DNA of 64,000 nucleotides from JASLQO01 sp002327525 (GTDB lineage Bacteria; Pseudomonadota; Gammaproteobacteria; Pseudomonadales; Azotimanducaceae): positions 1 through 64,000 of the forward strand of contig JASLQO010000032.1 in NCBI GenBank assembly GCA_030744435.1, written 5' to 3'. The notes under the pieces are model-generated. The model did not search any database and had not been told where the DNA came from. It saw nothing but the letters and a program-made list of their open reading frames with translations. The first letter of the stretch is position 1. Every line of letters begins with the position of its first letter. Positions 17,138 through 26,849 of the stretch are shown here, piece by piece. Made by a program: the position numbers and the translations under genes.

Positions 17138-17753
17138 TCCGGCTGACGGTGGTGTGTTCGTGTGCCTGATGGCGCGGGCGCCGGTAACGGGAGAGGTAAA
17201 GAAGCGTCTGGTGCAGGATCTCGGAATCGCGGGTGCGCTCGACGCGTACGATCAGTTGCTGCAGCACAAGCTCGCGTTACTCGCGGATTCGAGTGTTGAG
17301 GTGGAGTTGTGGATGACGGGGGATGCGCGACGATGCAGGGAAGTGGCGCGCAGCTGTGAGTTGCCGTTGCATTTTCAGGGAGAGGGGCATCTGGGGCAGC
17401 GCATGTGCGAAATTGTGTCACATGCGCATCGGCGCCGGCGTATCGCACTCGTCACGGGTGTTGATCTGCCCGCAATCGATGCCACCTACATCGATTCCGC
17501 TGCAGCCGCACTCAAGACTCACGACGTGGTCGTCGCACCCACAGAGGATGGTGGCTACGGATTGATCGGCATGCGATCTGTGCACCCGAAACTATTCGAG
17601 GACGTGCGGTGGGGGAGCGAGCGAGTGCTGGAGCAGACACTCTCGCAGGCGCAGAGGCTGGGTTTGAGTGTGGCATTGTTACCGCTCACCTGGGACGTCG
17701 ACACCGCGGCCGACTGGCAGCGGTTCATGCGGCTGCGCGAGCCGTCTCCCTGA
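17124..17753 (+). CDS. DUF2064 glycosyltransferase-like protein, rSAM-associated type 1
   Basis: A 209-residue protein of the TIGR04282/DUF2064 family: LMARAPVTGEVKKRL at the start, GEGHLGQRM in the middle, LVTGVDLPAID and VVAPTEDGGYGLIGM, and a C-terminal WDVDTAADW. The fold is a nucleotidyl/glycosyl-transferase. It overlaps the family 2 glycosyltransferase by 14 bp and is probably translated with it. Its 3' end overlaps the convergent sufE by 29 bp. Confidence 0.85.
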   Translation: MTSVDPADGGVFVCLMARAPVTGEVKKRLVQDLGIAGALDAYDQLLQHKLALLADSSVEVELWMTGDARRCREVARSCELPLHFQGEGHLGQRMCEIVSHAHRRRRIALVTGVDLPAIDATYIDSAAAALKTHDVVVAPTEDGGYGLIGMRSVHPKLFEDVRWGSERVLEQTLSQAQRLGLSVALLPLTWDVDTAADWQRFMRLREPSP

Positions 17754-18126
17754 TACGACTGACCATGGCGCGCAGACCATTGCCGCGGGTGGGACTCAGG
17801 TGCGTGAGCAGATCAAGATCGGAGAACAGCTCCTCCATATCGAACGCGAGAATATCCTCCGGTGTCCGGTCCTGATAGGCCGCGAGCACGATGCTGATGA
17901 GGCCTCGAACGATGTGTGCGTCGCTGTCGATGCGCAGATGCAGGCGATCGCCCACGGTTGCGGATACCAGCCAAACCTGACTTTGACAGCCGCGCACCAG
18001 GTTGTCCTCGGTGCGCAGGGCTTCTTCGAGGTGAGGGAGGGATTTACCGAGATCGATGACGAAGCGGTACTTGTCCTCCCAGTCGTCGAAGAACGCGAAG
18101 CTGTCGCGAATGTCGTCCAGATCCAT
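17725..18126 (-). CDS. sufE: SufE-like sulfur acceptor
   Basis: A 133-residue protein of the SufE/CsdE fold. The conserved VRGCQSQVWL contains the cysteine (about residue 47) that accepts persulfide sulfur from SufS and passes it to SufB. DDWEDKYRFVIDLGKSLP at the N-terminus and LSPTRGNGLRAM near the C-terminus are family features. Last gene of the suf operon, 16 bp after sufT. Confidence 0.9.
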   Translation of the reverse strand: MDLDDIRDSFAFFDDWEDKYRFVIDLGKSLPHLEEALRTEDNLVRGCQSQVWLVSATVGDRLHLRIDSDAHIVRGLISIVLAAYQDRTPEDILAFDMEELFSDLDLLTHLSPTRGNGLRAMVSRIRETARAAA

Positions 18127-18142
18127 CAGAACAGTAGCCGCA

Positions 18143-18670
18143 TCAGAACAGCCCGAGCTCCAGCTGTGCTTCTTCGCTCATCATGTCGCGAGACCAGGGT
18201 GGCTCGAAAACCAGGTCCACGGTTACGGAGCTGACGTTGGGGACCTGAGACACACGGCGCTCGACATCGTGCACGAGAACCGGTCCCATGCCGCAACCGG
18301 GTGCCGTAAGGGTCATGGTAACGTCCACTTCTCCGCCGGCACCAATGCTGGTGGCGTAGATCAGTCCCAGATCGACGATGTTGACCGGGATTTCGGGATC
18401 GAAAACGGATGACAGCGCTTCGTGTACCTGCTCCTCGTCCACGCGTCCGTCCGTTCGGGCTTCGAATTCGAGCACCGTCCGGGGGAAGCCGAGTGCGTCC
18501 GCATCGGCGCCATCGACACGCGCCATGTTCCCGTTGACGATGACGGTGTAGTTACCACCGAGATCCTGGGTAAGCGTAACGAAGGTACCGCCGGGAATAG
18601 TGATGGGATCGCCGGTAGGAACAAGGCGGGCCGCACAGTCGCGGTGCGTGGGGATGACGCGGCGTTCCAT
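18143..18670 (-). CDS. sufT: SufT-type Fe-S assembly protein (DUF59/MIP18)
   Basis: A 175-residue protein. The C-terminal DUF59 domain (about 80-170) has SVFDPEIPVNIVDLGLIY, the DPE motif, and LTAPGCGMGPVLVHDVE with the conserved cysteine. The N-terminal ~75 residues (ITIPGGTFVTLTQ, NYTVIVNGNMARVDG) are the SufT-specific extension. SufT assists Fe-S maturation under high demand. It sits between the A-type carrier and sufE. Confidence 0.88.
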   Translation of the reverse strand: MERRVIPTHRDCAARLVPTGDPITIPGGTFVTLTQDLGGNYTVIVNGNMARVDGADADALGFPRTVLEFEARTDGRVDEEQVHEALSSVFDPEIPVNIVDLGLIYATSIGAGGEVDVTMTLTAPGCGMGPVLVHDVERRVSQVPNVSSVTVDLVFEPPWSRDMMSEEAQLELGLF

Positions 18671-18682
18671 GGGCGTATGTGC

Positions 18683-19087
18683 TTACTGGCCACCCATGGA
18701 GAAACTCTCGCCACAGCCACACATGCTATCGGCGTTGGGATTCTTGAACTTGAGCGTCGAGTTCAGACCCTCCTTCACCAGATCGACCTCGGTGCCCAGC
18801 ACCAGGGGCAGGTCGCTTTCGGCGACGAACAGCGACAGCTCATCAGCCACCTCGAACTCGGTGTCCTCAACCGCTGGTGTGTCGATGTAGTCGAGAGTGT
18901 ACATGTAGCCGTTACAACCGCTCTCCGCCACTCCCAGGCGCAGGTGGTGCTGCCCCGAGAGGGCTATCTGGCGCAGGATGTGTTCCGCAGCGGCGGCAGT
19001 TACCGAGATTCGCGCAGGATCGAATTCCAGCGTGCCTGCAACGCGCTTGCTCGGACGCTGTTCCGGCTTCGAATCAGTCTGGTTCAT
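18683..19087 (-). CDS. sufA: A-type Fe-S carrier protein (SufA/ErpA-like)
   Basis: A 134-residue protein with the three cysteines of A-type scaffolds: one in AESGCNGYMY and two in DSMCGCGESF. The HesB core VTAAAAEHI starts at about residue 29 after a polar N-terminal extension. It would carry a new cluster from SufBCD to target enzymes. The start at 19087 is supported by GGAGAGGGA; an in-frame ATG at 19123 overlaps sufS and has none. SufA, IscA and ErpA are hard to separate by sequence; position favours SufA. Confidence 0.85.
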   Translation of the reverse strand: MNQTDSKPEQRPSKRVAGTLEFDPARISVTAAAAEHILRQIALSGQHHLRLGVAESGCNGYMYTLDYIDTPAVEDTEFEVADELSLFVAESDLPLVLGTEVDLVKEGLNSTLKFKNPNADSMCGCGESFSMGGQ

Positions 19088-19119
19088 GTCCCTCTCCACA
19101 GACGTGCTGTCCCAATGCA

Positions 19120-20316
19120 TCAAACGAATGACAGCGCTTTTTCGACGCCCGTCAACAGGCGATCGACGTCGTCAGCCGAATTATACAGGCTGAAGCTGGC
19201 GCGAACTGTACCGGGCACACACATCCGCTCCATCAGCGGCATCGCACAGTGGTGGCCCGTTCGTACCGCTATGCCCTGCTGGTCGAGTAGCATGCCCACA
19301 TCGTGGGGATGTGCATCCAGTGGCACGAAGGATACGATCGAGATACGCTGCCTGGGTTCTCCGACCATCCTGAGCCCCGGCATCTGTTTCAGACGATTTA
19401 CTGCCAGGTGTACGAGTTTCTCTTCTCGATCCACCAGCAGGTCGCGGGGCAGGGCCGACAGATAGTCGATCGCGGCGCCAAGTCCGATGATGCCAGCGAT
19501 GTGAGGTGTGCCAGCTTCGAATTTGTACGGTAGCCGGTTGTAGGTGGTGCCTTCGAGCGTTACGCGCTCGATCATCTCACCGCCTCCCTGCCAGGGCGGC
19601 ATGGCCTCCAACAGCCGCTCTTTTCCGTAGAGTACGCCTATACCCGTGGGCCCGAACATCTTGTGCGCAGAAAATGCATAGAAGTCGCAATCAAGTGCCT
19701 TGACGGATACGGGAAGGTGCAGCACGGCCTGAGCGCCATCGATGAGCACTTTCGCACCTACTGCGTGGGTATCGGCGATGACGGATCCGATATCGTTGAG
19801 AGTTCCCAGAGCGTTGCTAACGTGTGCAATCGCGACCAGTGCCGTGCGTTCATCGAGCTTTGTGCGAAAATCCTCGAGATCGAGGTCGCCGGTTGTCGTT
19901 ACGCGTATGGCGTCCAGTTGCGCGCCGGTGCGTTCGGCGAGCATCTGCCAGGGTACGATGTTGGAGTGATGCTCCATCTCGCTGATGAGGATCCTCGAGC
20001 CTGATTTGATCCCGAAGCATGCCGCTACCAGGTTGATGGATTCCGTCGTGCCCCGCGTGAAGATGATCTCACGTGTGGACGCAGCATCGATGAACGCGGC
20101 CACCTTGGCGCGAGCCATTTCCATCGCTTCGGTGGCTTCTTCCGCCAGCGCGTGTGCCGCCCGGTGCACGTTGGCGTTGTAGCGGCGGTAGTAGTCGTTG
20201 ACAGCCTCGATCACCGCCACCGGTTTCTGTGTGGTGGCGGCGTTGTCGAGGTAAACCAGCGGACTCGCATGGGCATCTCGTGCCAGGATCGGGAAGTCGG
20301 CGCGTATGTCATGCAC
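19120..20316 (-). CDS. sufS: Cysteine desulfurase SufS
   Basis: A 398-residue PLP enzyme of group II desulfurases. VYLDNAATTQKP is the family N-terminal motif, DGAQAVLHLPV holds the PLP ring-binding Asp and Gln, FSAHKMFGPTGIGVLYG carries the PLP lysine, and RTGHHCAMPLMER holds the active-site cysteine. It removes sulfur from cysteine as persulfide. Its start overlaps the sufD stop by 8 bp. Confidence 0.95.
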   Translation of the reverse strand: MHDIRADFPILARDAHASPLVYLDNAATTQKPVAVIEAVNDYYRRYNANVHRAAHALAEEATEAMEMARAKVAAFIDAASTREIIFTRGTTESINLVAACFGIKSGSRILISEMEHHSNIVPWQMLAERTGAQLDAIRVTTTGDLDLEDFRTKLDERTALVAIAHVSNALGTLNDIGSVIADTHAVGAKVLIDGAQAVLHLPVSVKALDCDFYAFSAHKMFGPTGIGVLYGKERLLEAMPPWQGGGEMIERVTLEGTTYNRLPYKFEAGTPHIAGIIGLGAAIDYLSALPRDLLVDREEKLVHLAVNRLKQMPGLRMVGEPRQRISIVSFVPLDAHPHDVGMLLDQQGIAVRTGHHCAMPLMERMCVPGTVRASFSLYNSADDVDRLLTGVEKALSFV

Positions 20317-21433
20317 GACGAAGCACCTCCATCAACGAGTCACGTGCCGTATCCGAGCCGGATTCTTCGAGACACTCGGAAAGAAATGCCTCGCACAGCA
20401 GCTGTCTCGCACGCTCCTGGTCGATTCCTCGAGAGAGCAGGTAGAAGATGGCCTCGTCATCCAAACTGCCAACGGTGGCGCCATGTGAACACCTCACATC
20501 GTCGTTGTAGATCTCGAGCTCGGGTTTGGTGTTGACCTCCGCACCCTCGTCCAGCGCGAGATTTCGATTGGTGAGTGATGCCGCTGCGCCGTGGGCACCC
20601 GGATGGATGTGTATACGGCCATTGAACGTGCTGCGCGCTTTGCCGCGCAACAGCGTATGAAATCGAGTGGTACTCTCGGTATGCGGATGCGCATGCTCGA
20701 TTACCAGTTGCTGGTCGAGGTGGGTTTTGTCATCCACCAGTGCCGCACCGGATAACCTCGCGCTCGCACCTGCGCCCGCCAGTTGGACGTGGCAGTCGAA
20801 GCGCTCGAGCGTACTGCCCAGCGATGACGCACAAAGCTCATATGTCGCGCTATCGGCAGCGGTTACGTGGGTCAGTTGCCAGGCACATGGCGCAGCGCCG
20901 CGACTCACCCGAGTGTGGCGCAGGTGAGCATTTCGTCCCAGCGCGATCAACAGCAGGCAACCCCCAGCGTCGCCCAGGGTGATCTCCTCCAGCAGGTTGA
21001 CACTTGCGTTGTCCGCGATTCGCAGGATGACGATGCCAGCGCCCTTGCTGTGTTCGATATGTACACGGCTATTGACATCACGTGGGGTTTCGAGCAACCA
21101 CCCGTCACCGGCTTTGAGCGCCACGATGGCTGACAGCGGGTAGCGCGCCTGATCGATGGCATCGCGAACGCAACTGCGAACCTGCGCCCGCGCGTTATGC
21201 GTAAGTTGTGAGAAACGCGTCGCCGTGAGCTCGTCCGCCGCTGAGATCGATATTGCATCGCCGTAAGGCGTAGCCGCGAGAGCCGCGCTCGCGCGTGGCA
21301 GGGAGGAGTATTTCCACAACTCCGCACTTCTGTGGGACGCCAGTCGGGCGCTGGTCAGCTCTGCCAACCCTTGCGCATCTACCCAGTCGGGGGCGTCGTG
21401 TTCGAGTTCCGTCGTTACCCTTGCGCCAGCCAC
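20309..21433 (-). CDS. sufD: SufD subunit of the SufBCD scaffold
   Basis: A 374-residue protein with the right-handed beta-helix of the SufB/D family. The C-terminal KPELEIYNDDVRCSHGATVGSLDDEAIFYL is split here as KPELEIYNDDV and RCSHGATVGSLD; the His is conserved in SufD. The C-terminal helical part (LSRGIDQERARQLL) contacts SufC. It starts 19 bp inside the end of sufC, with no better start downstream. Confidence 0.92.
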   Translation of the reverse strand: MAGARVTTELEHDAPDWVDAQGLAELTSARLASHRSAELWKYSSLPRASAALAATPYGDAISISAADELTATRFSQLTHNARAQVRSCVRDAIDQARYPLSAIVALKAGDGWLLETPRDVNSRVHIEHSKGAGIVILRIADNASVNLLEEITLGDAGGCLLLIALGRNAHLRHTRVSRGAAPCAWQLTHVTAADSATYELCASSLGSTLERFDCHVQLAGAGASARLSGAALVDDKTHLDQQLVIEHAHPHTESTTRFHTLLRGKARSTFNGRIHIHPGAHGAAASLTNRNLALDEGAEVNTKPELEIYNDDVRCSHGATVGSLDDEAIFYLLSRGIDQERARQLLCEAFLSECLEESGSDTARDSLMEVLRRA

Positions 21434-22160
21434 GCGTAACCCTCTGCTTCGAGTTTTTCGGCCAGGTGCCTGTCGCCGGAACGCGCGATACGACCGTCGC
21501 TCAGCACGTGCACGTGGTCCGGTACGATGTGGTCGAGCAGTCGCTGGTAGTGTGTGATCAACAGGATGGCGTTGTGCGCGCCGCGAAAGCGATTCACCCC
21601 TTCAGAGACCGTCTGTAAGGCGTCGATGTCGAGCCCAGAATCGGTTTCGTCCAATACCGCCAGCGTGGGTTGCAGTAGAAGCAACTGGAGAATTTCGTTG
21701 CGCTTCTTTTCTCCGCCACTAAATCCCTCGTTGACGCCGCGCTTCAGAAACTCGGGATCGAGATCCAGTTCCGAAGCGATTGCACGCACGCGCTTCATAA
21801 ACGCCACCGCCGCCGCCGGCTCTTCGTTGCGGGCGGCGCACAGGCTGTCGTTGGCGGCCTTCAGGAATTCCATATTGCTCACGCCAGGAATCTCGACGGG
21901 ATACTGAAAAGCCAGAAACAGACCCCGATGGGCACGTTCGGCCGCCTCCAGTTCGGACAGGGGGGCATCCCGAAACACGACGGAACCCTCGGTGATGTCG
22001 TATCCGGGGCGGCCGGCCAGTACGTTGGCGAGCGTACTCTTGCCGGATCCGTTGGGCCCCATGATGGCATGCACCTCACCCGTCTCGATGGTGAGATCGA
22101 GGCCCTTGAGGATGGGCTTTCCCTGAACCGTGACATGCAGGTTGTCGATGGCGAGCAACG

Positions 22161-22164
<4 letters not shown>
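21415..22164 (-). CDS. sufC: SufC ABC-type ATPase
   Basis: A 249-residue ATPase. Walker A GPNGSGKST, the signature FSGGEKKRNEI, Walker B LAVLDETDSGLD and the H-loop LLITHYQRLL are all present and follow the SufC rather than a transporter pattern. ATP hydrolysis drives structural change in SufB-SufD during cluster assembly. It overlaps sufB by 4 bp at its start. Confidence 0.95.
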
Positions 22165-23669
<1,505 letters not shown>

Positions 23670-23689
23670 TGTAACGGCTCACCGGGGCA

Positions 23690-23714
23690 ATACCAGAGTA
23701 ATTTAGTCAGGTAT
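23690..23714 (-). promoter_or_regulatory. IscR type-1-like operator of the suf operon
   Basis: The minus strand holds 25 bases starting ATACCTGACTAAATTA and ending CTCTGGTAT. Compared with the known IscR type 1 consensus (ATAsyyGACTrwwwyAGTCrrsTAT) it matches the outer ATA...TAT, the GACT half and most of the second half. The site lies just upstream of sufB, so Fe-S-dependent repression by an Rrf2-family regulator is likely. No iscR or sufR gene is in the window. Confidence 0.75.
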
Positions 23715-23815
23715 TCTCCGACGTGGCCACAAGCCATGAGTTTCACTGCACCGGGGATGTTCGACAACCGTACCCTCAGCTACCATGGCGCGTTTTAATC
23801 GGAAACCAACTGCTC

Positions 23816-24445
23816 ATGCCCAAGCTTGCGCGCATGCCTGAAGATCACATTTACCAGGCATATGGCATCTATCTGCTGCGTTCTCAGCACCGGCTGATCC
23901 GGCGCTTGAAGAAACGCTATCAACCCTCCGTGCATGGACACAAGACCTGGAGTGCGAGCTTCCTGATGATGGACTACCTCAAGGACCGGCCGATAAAGAA
24001 GGGCAGCAAGGTACTGGAGATAGGATGCGGGTGGGGACCCGCGTCGGTGTACTGCGCGTCACGTTTCAAGGCAAAGGTAACGGGACTCGATATCGATCCC
24101 GAGGTGTTTCCGTTCCTGGATGTGCTGGCTGAGCTCAATGACGTATCGGTCAAATCCAAGGTGAGTAGATTCGAGAGTCTCAAGGGCAAGCAACTGGGTG
24201 GGTTCGAGACGATCATCGGATCTGATATCTGTTTCTGGGACAGCCTCGTGGATCCTCTGTACAAGCTCATCAACCGGGCGTTCAAGAACGGCTCGAAACG
24301 AGTGATCATCACCGATCCGGGCCGGCCCACTTTCTACGAACTGGCCGATCGCTGTTCGAAGAAGTTCAAGGTGAGGCTGCAGGAGTGGTATTCGGTGGAA
24401 CCCGATCGCTTCGAAGGGGAGGTTGCGGATATCAGCTTGAAGTAG
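23816..24445 (+). CDS. Class I SAM-dependent methyltransferase
   Basis: A 209-residue protein with motif I VLEIGCGWGPASVYCA (about residues 61-76), motif II ending VTGLDIDPEV, and SDICFWD as the post-motif strand. The N-terminal part (YQAYGIYLLRSQHRLIRRLKKRY) is helical and basic. It resembles the small METTL/Nnt1-like methyltransferases; the substrate is not known. ATG 23816 is taken since the upstream ATG at 23723 would run through the suf promoter. Divergent from sufB. Confidence 0.75.
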   Translation: MPKLARMPEDHIYQAYGIYLLRSQHRLIRRLKKRYQPSVHGHKTWSASFLMMDYLKDRPIKKGSKVLEIGCGWGPASVYCASRFKAKVTGLDIDPEVFPFLDVLAELNDVSVKSKVSRFESLKGKQLGGFETIIGSDICFWDSLVDPLYKLINRAFKNGSKRVIITDPGRPTFYELADRCSKKFKVRLQEWYSVEPDRFEGEVADISLK

Positions 24446-24448
24446 GTT

Positions 24449-24463
24449 CCAGGGAAACCCTGG
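24449..24463. terminator. Hairpin between convergent genes
   Basis: CCAGGG-AAA-CCCTGG forms a 6-bp perfect hairpin between the methyltransferase stop and the end of the 12-gene operon. No U-tract follows on either strand, so a role in termination is uncertain. Confidence 0.35.
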
Positions 24464-24471
24464 TTCGCGCG

Positions 24472-25134
24472 TTACGCATCACTTTGAATGAACGACTTCA
24501 ATTGAGCCGCGAGACTTGAGCAGGCTGAAGATTTCACTCGTGCGATTAGCGGGATGGGCAGCACGACCGCCGGCATGTAGCTGGTGCCGATCGCGTCGGA
24601 ACTGATACGGCCGACCACGCGGCTAGTGCGCACATCCCAGATGGTCGTTTCGTAGGAGGAGTCGTTTTCCCAGGTCAGAAAACCGAAACAACCTGCGCCC
24701 GTTGCCGCCACACTGCAGGTCAGTGAACCCTCGGAGTCGGTGCGTTCCGTGGAGCCTTCCACCCACACTAGGTATTTCAGCCCGATCTCTTCGAGACGCT
24801 CGGACAACAGCGGTTGGCCCATGAGCTCAGGCAGGTCGTCGGTCTTGACGGGTGCAGTACGCGGCTCGAACCACGGGAACATCGCATCCATGAAGGCCTG
24901 CTCGTCGATCACGTTCAGGGCATCGCTGCCGCCGCCGACATTCTCCGAGACGCAGGAGATGAAATTGAGCTCTGTCTCGGAATTCATGGGCCGTGGACGC
25001 TTGCCGAGTACCACCAGGTAGTCGTCGCTGCCCATGCTGGTGGCGGCCTCCCGAACCTCCTCGATGGTGCCCGAAACACACCCGGCGAGCGCGAGTGCGG
25101 CGGTGGCTACTGTCAGGATACGAACGCAAGACAT
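24472..25134 (-). CDS. Envelope operon lipoprotein B
   Basis: A 220-residue lipoprotein: signal peptide with lipobox ALALAGC (Cys about residue 19). The mature part has DDYLVVLGKRPRPMN, a partly conserved LKYLVWVEGSTERTDSEGS stretch, and a TIWDVRTSRVVGRIS strand that recalls proteins that compute or present beta-sheet domains, with CSVAATGAGCFGF containing two cysteines. No named family is recognised. Last gene of the 12-gene operon; its ATG shares one base with the stop of the gene before it. Confidence 0.7.
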   Translation of the reverse strand: MSCVRILTVATAALALAGCVSGTIEEVREAATSMGSDDYLVVLGKRPRPMNSETELNFISCVSENVGGGSDALNVIDEQAFMDAMFPWFEPRTAPVKTDDLPELMGQPLLSERLEEIGLKYLVWVEGSTERTDSEGSLTCSVAATGAGCFGFLTWENDSSYETTIWDVRTSRVVGRISSDAIGTSYMPAVVLPIPLIARVKSSACSSLAAQLKSFIQSDA

Positions 25135-25838
25135 CAGGTCGCTCCGCGTCGGCGACCATCGAGCCACGTTTTTACAACCGGCGTACTCTCGAACCGCAGT
25201 GTGAAAAAGGCCATGGCATCCCTGCAGGCGTTCAGTGCTGCACGCTGCAGAGCCGCACTGGTGCCCGAATTCTGCTCGTGCGCTTTACCGTACGCCGTCA
25301 TATCCCAGTTGCCGAGTGACGTGCCCTGTTTGTCGAACAATTCGAATTCGTAGCGAATCCACACTTCGAAATACCCGCTGCGCGTCTGCTGCGGGGTGGT
25401 GAACTGCAGGTCGCCGATTTTCGGATGCAGCACGGCGGACACGCCAGTGAAAGGTGGTTCTCGATCTTCGATCACACGGTAGGTCTGGAACATGCCTTCG
25501 GCCAGGTTGATGAACATCGGCACCTGTGCGGAGCCGAGATCGATACTCCAGTCGCCGCCCGATTCGAGTTCTTCGATGTGCTGGTAGCTGGTGAGGGTTT
25601 CGTCCAGAACGAGGCCCATAGTAACAGGCAGCTTGGTGGTGAGTGGAACCGGGAACTCGGCGGGAACTTCGACCTGGGCGCCGGAACACCCGATCATCGA
25701 GGTGGTGAGGGCAACCAGCAGTGCACGCTTCGTGCCCGTGGTCACGAACTTCTGGTCAAGGATGGGCACGCGCTTGTTCATGTCATGGCTGTTCACGGCA
25801 TTCTCATATGCATCGAGTCTGCTGTGCGGCTCCCTCAT
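25134..25838 (-). CDS. Envelope operon lipoprotein A
   Basis: A 234-residue protein. A hydrophobic segment ends in a lipobox (LTTSMIGC), but it sits about 45 residues in when ATG 25838 is used. That start has GAGGGG 7 bases upstream; ATG 25781 (MNKRVPILDQ) would give a more usual signal peptide but lacks an RBS. The mature domain has VTMGLVLDETLTSY and RSGYFEVWIRYEFELFDKQG, a beta-rich fold often seen in outer-membrane-associated lipoproteins. No family named. Confidence 0.7.
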   Translation of the reverse strand: MREPHSRLDAYENAVNSHDMNKRVPILDQKFVTTGTKRALLVALTTSMIGCSGAQVEVPAEFPVPLTTKLPVTMGLVLDETLTSYQHIEELESGGDWSIDLGSAQVPMFINLAEGMFQTYRVIEDREPPFTGVSAVLHPKIGDLQFTTPQQTRSGYFEVWIRYEFELFDKQGTSLGNWDMTAYGKAHEQNSGTSAALQRAALNACRDAMAFFTLRFESTPVVKTWLDGRRRGAT

Positions 25839-25856
25839 CAGTTCGCCCCTCAAAGG

Positions 25857-26849
25857 CTACTGGAATTCCGACAGACCTACAAAGGTGCCATCGTTGCGGT
25901 AGGCAAGCTCGCGCATGAGCGCCGCGAAGCGATATATGCGCGCGTTGGGACGTTGCAGGTGCACCGGGAATCCCACCGCGTTGATGCGTACCATGCGGCG
26001 GCCGTTTTCATCGACCTGATTGACTCGATCGACGGCGTCCACCACTTCCTCCACGGAGTTGCCGCTATAGTCGTCGCCGAAGACGTAGATACCGATCTTC
26101 TTGTTCGGGTCATAGTAAGTGTTGATCGCCTCCTGAATCCCTTCCACCGGACTCGAGTTGCTCTGTGCGTTCCAGTTCTGGAGCGTGCTGAGGATGGAAC
26201 GGCGACGGGCAGGGGTGTCGGGTATCCACTTGCCCTGGAAGCCACCGAACATGTACTCCCCCATGTCGTTCATCACCTGTATTCCCTTCACCTGTGGGTA
26301 GACGGACAAGGTTTCGTCGACCTTGCGCAGCACCTGAGGCCAAGCGCCGTTGTACATACTGCCTGATGTATCGATCACGAAAATGATGTATTCGGAATCC
26401 ACCGCGATACCGCCGACCAGATCGGTTTCACGACGAAAACCCTGGCCGAGCAGGCGCTCCATCTCATCGGTCAGAGATTGTCGCGCGGCCGCCAGATTGC
26501 TGGATTCGACGGAGGCCTTTTGCGCCTCCGCCTGTGTTGTCTGGAATTCACCGAGAATGCGCGTCAGGAGTTCGTTCAGGCGCACCAGTTCCAGCAGGTT
26601 GTCGTCCAGCTGATCTTCCGTGTCGGCCACCCGCCGTCGCAACTCGGTGATATGACCCCTGATTTCGAAAAGCGCTTCTTCTCTGGCCGCTATCTGACCC
26701 TCCAGGTTGATGGCCGACTCCTCCAGCAAGATGGGTTCAACGGTTTTGGTGATCATCAGCAGCAAGATGATCGCGCCAAAACCGCAACAGATGACATCCA
26801 GGAATGAGACGCTGAACTCTTCGATCTCCCGACGCCGCACCCTGCTCAT
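25857..26849 (-). CDS. ExbD-like von Willebrand A protein 2
   Basis: A 330-residue inner-membrane protein. A short basic N-terminus leads into EFSVSFLDVICCGFGAIILL, one membrane helix whose Asp aligns with the proton-carrying Asp of ExbD/TolR (family (F/L)IDVM). A periplasmic coiled coil follows (about 45-125), then a VWA domain (about 150-320) with the MIDAS motif DTSGSM; the usual Thr of the second MIDAS loop appears replaced (SSPVEGIQEAI). Its ATG overlaps the stop of its paralogue as ATGA, so the two are probably made together and may form a heterodimer. Confidence 0.8.
   Translation of the reverse strand: MSRVRRREIEEFSVSFLDVICCGFGAIILLLMITKTVEPILLEESAINLEGQIAAREEALFEIRGHITELRRRVADTEDQLDDNLLELVRLNELLTRILGEFQTTQAEAQKASVESSNLAAARQSLTDEMERLLGQGFRRETDLVGGIAVDSEYIIFVIDTSGSMYNGAWPQVLRKVDETLSVYPQVKGIQVMNDMGEYMFGGFQGKWIPDTPARRRSILSTLQNWNAQSNSSPVEGIQEAINTYYDPNKKIGIYVFGDDYSGNSVEEVVDAVDRVNQVDENGRRMVRINAVGFPVHLQRPNARIYRFAALMRELAYRNDGTFVGLSEFQ

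Noticed and set aside
18422..19465. Long plus-strand open frame of 347 residues
   Set aside because: It lies antisense to sufT, sufA and sufS, has no family signature, and arises from the codon bias of the minus-strand genes.
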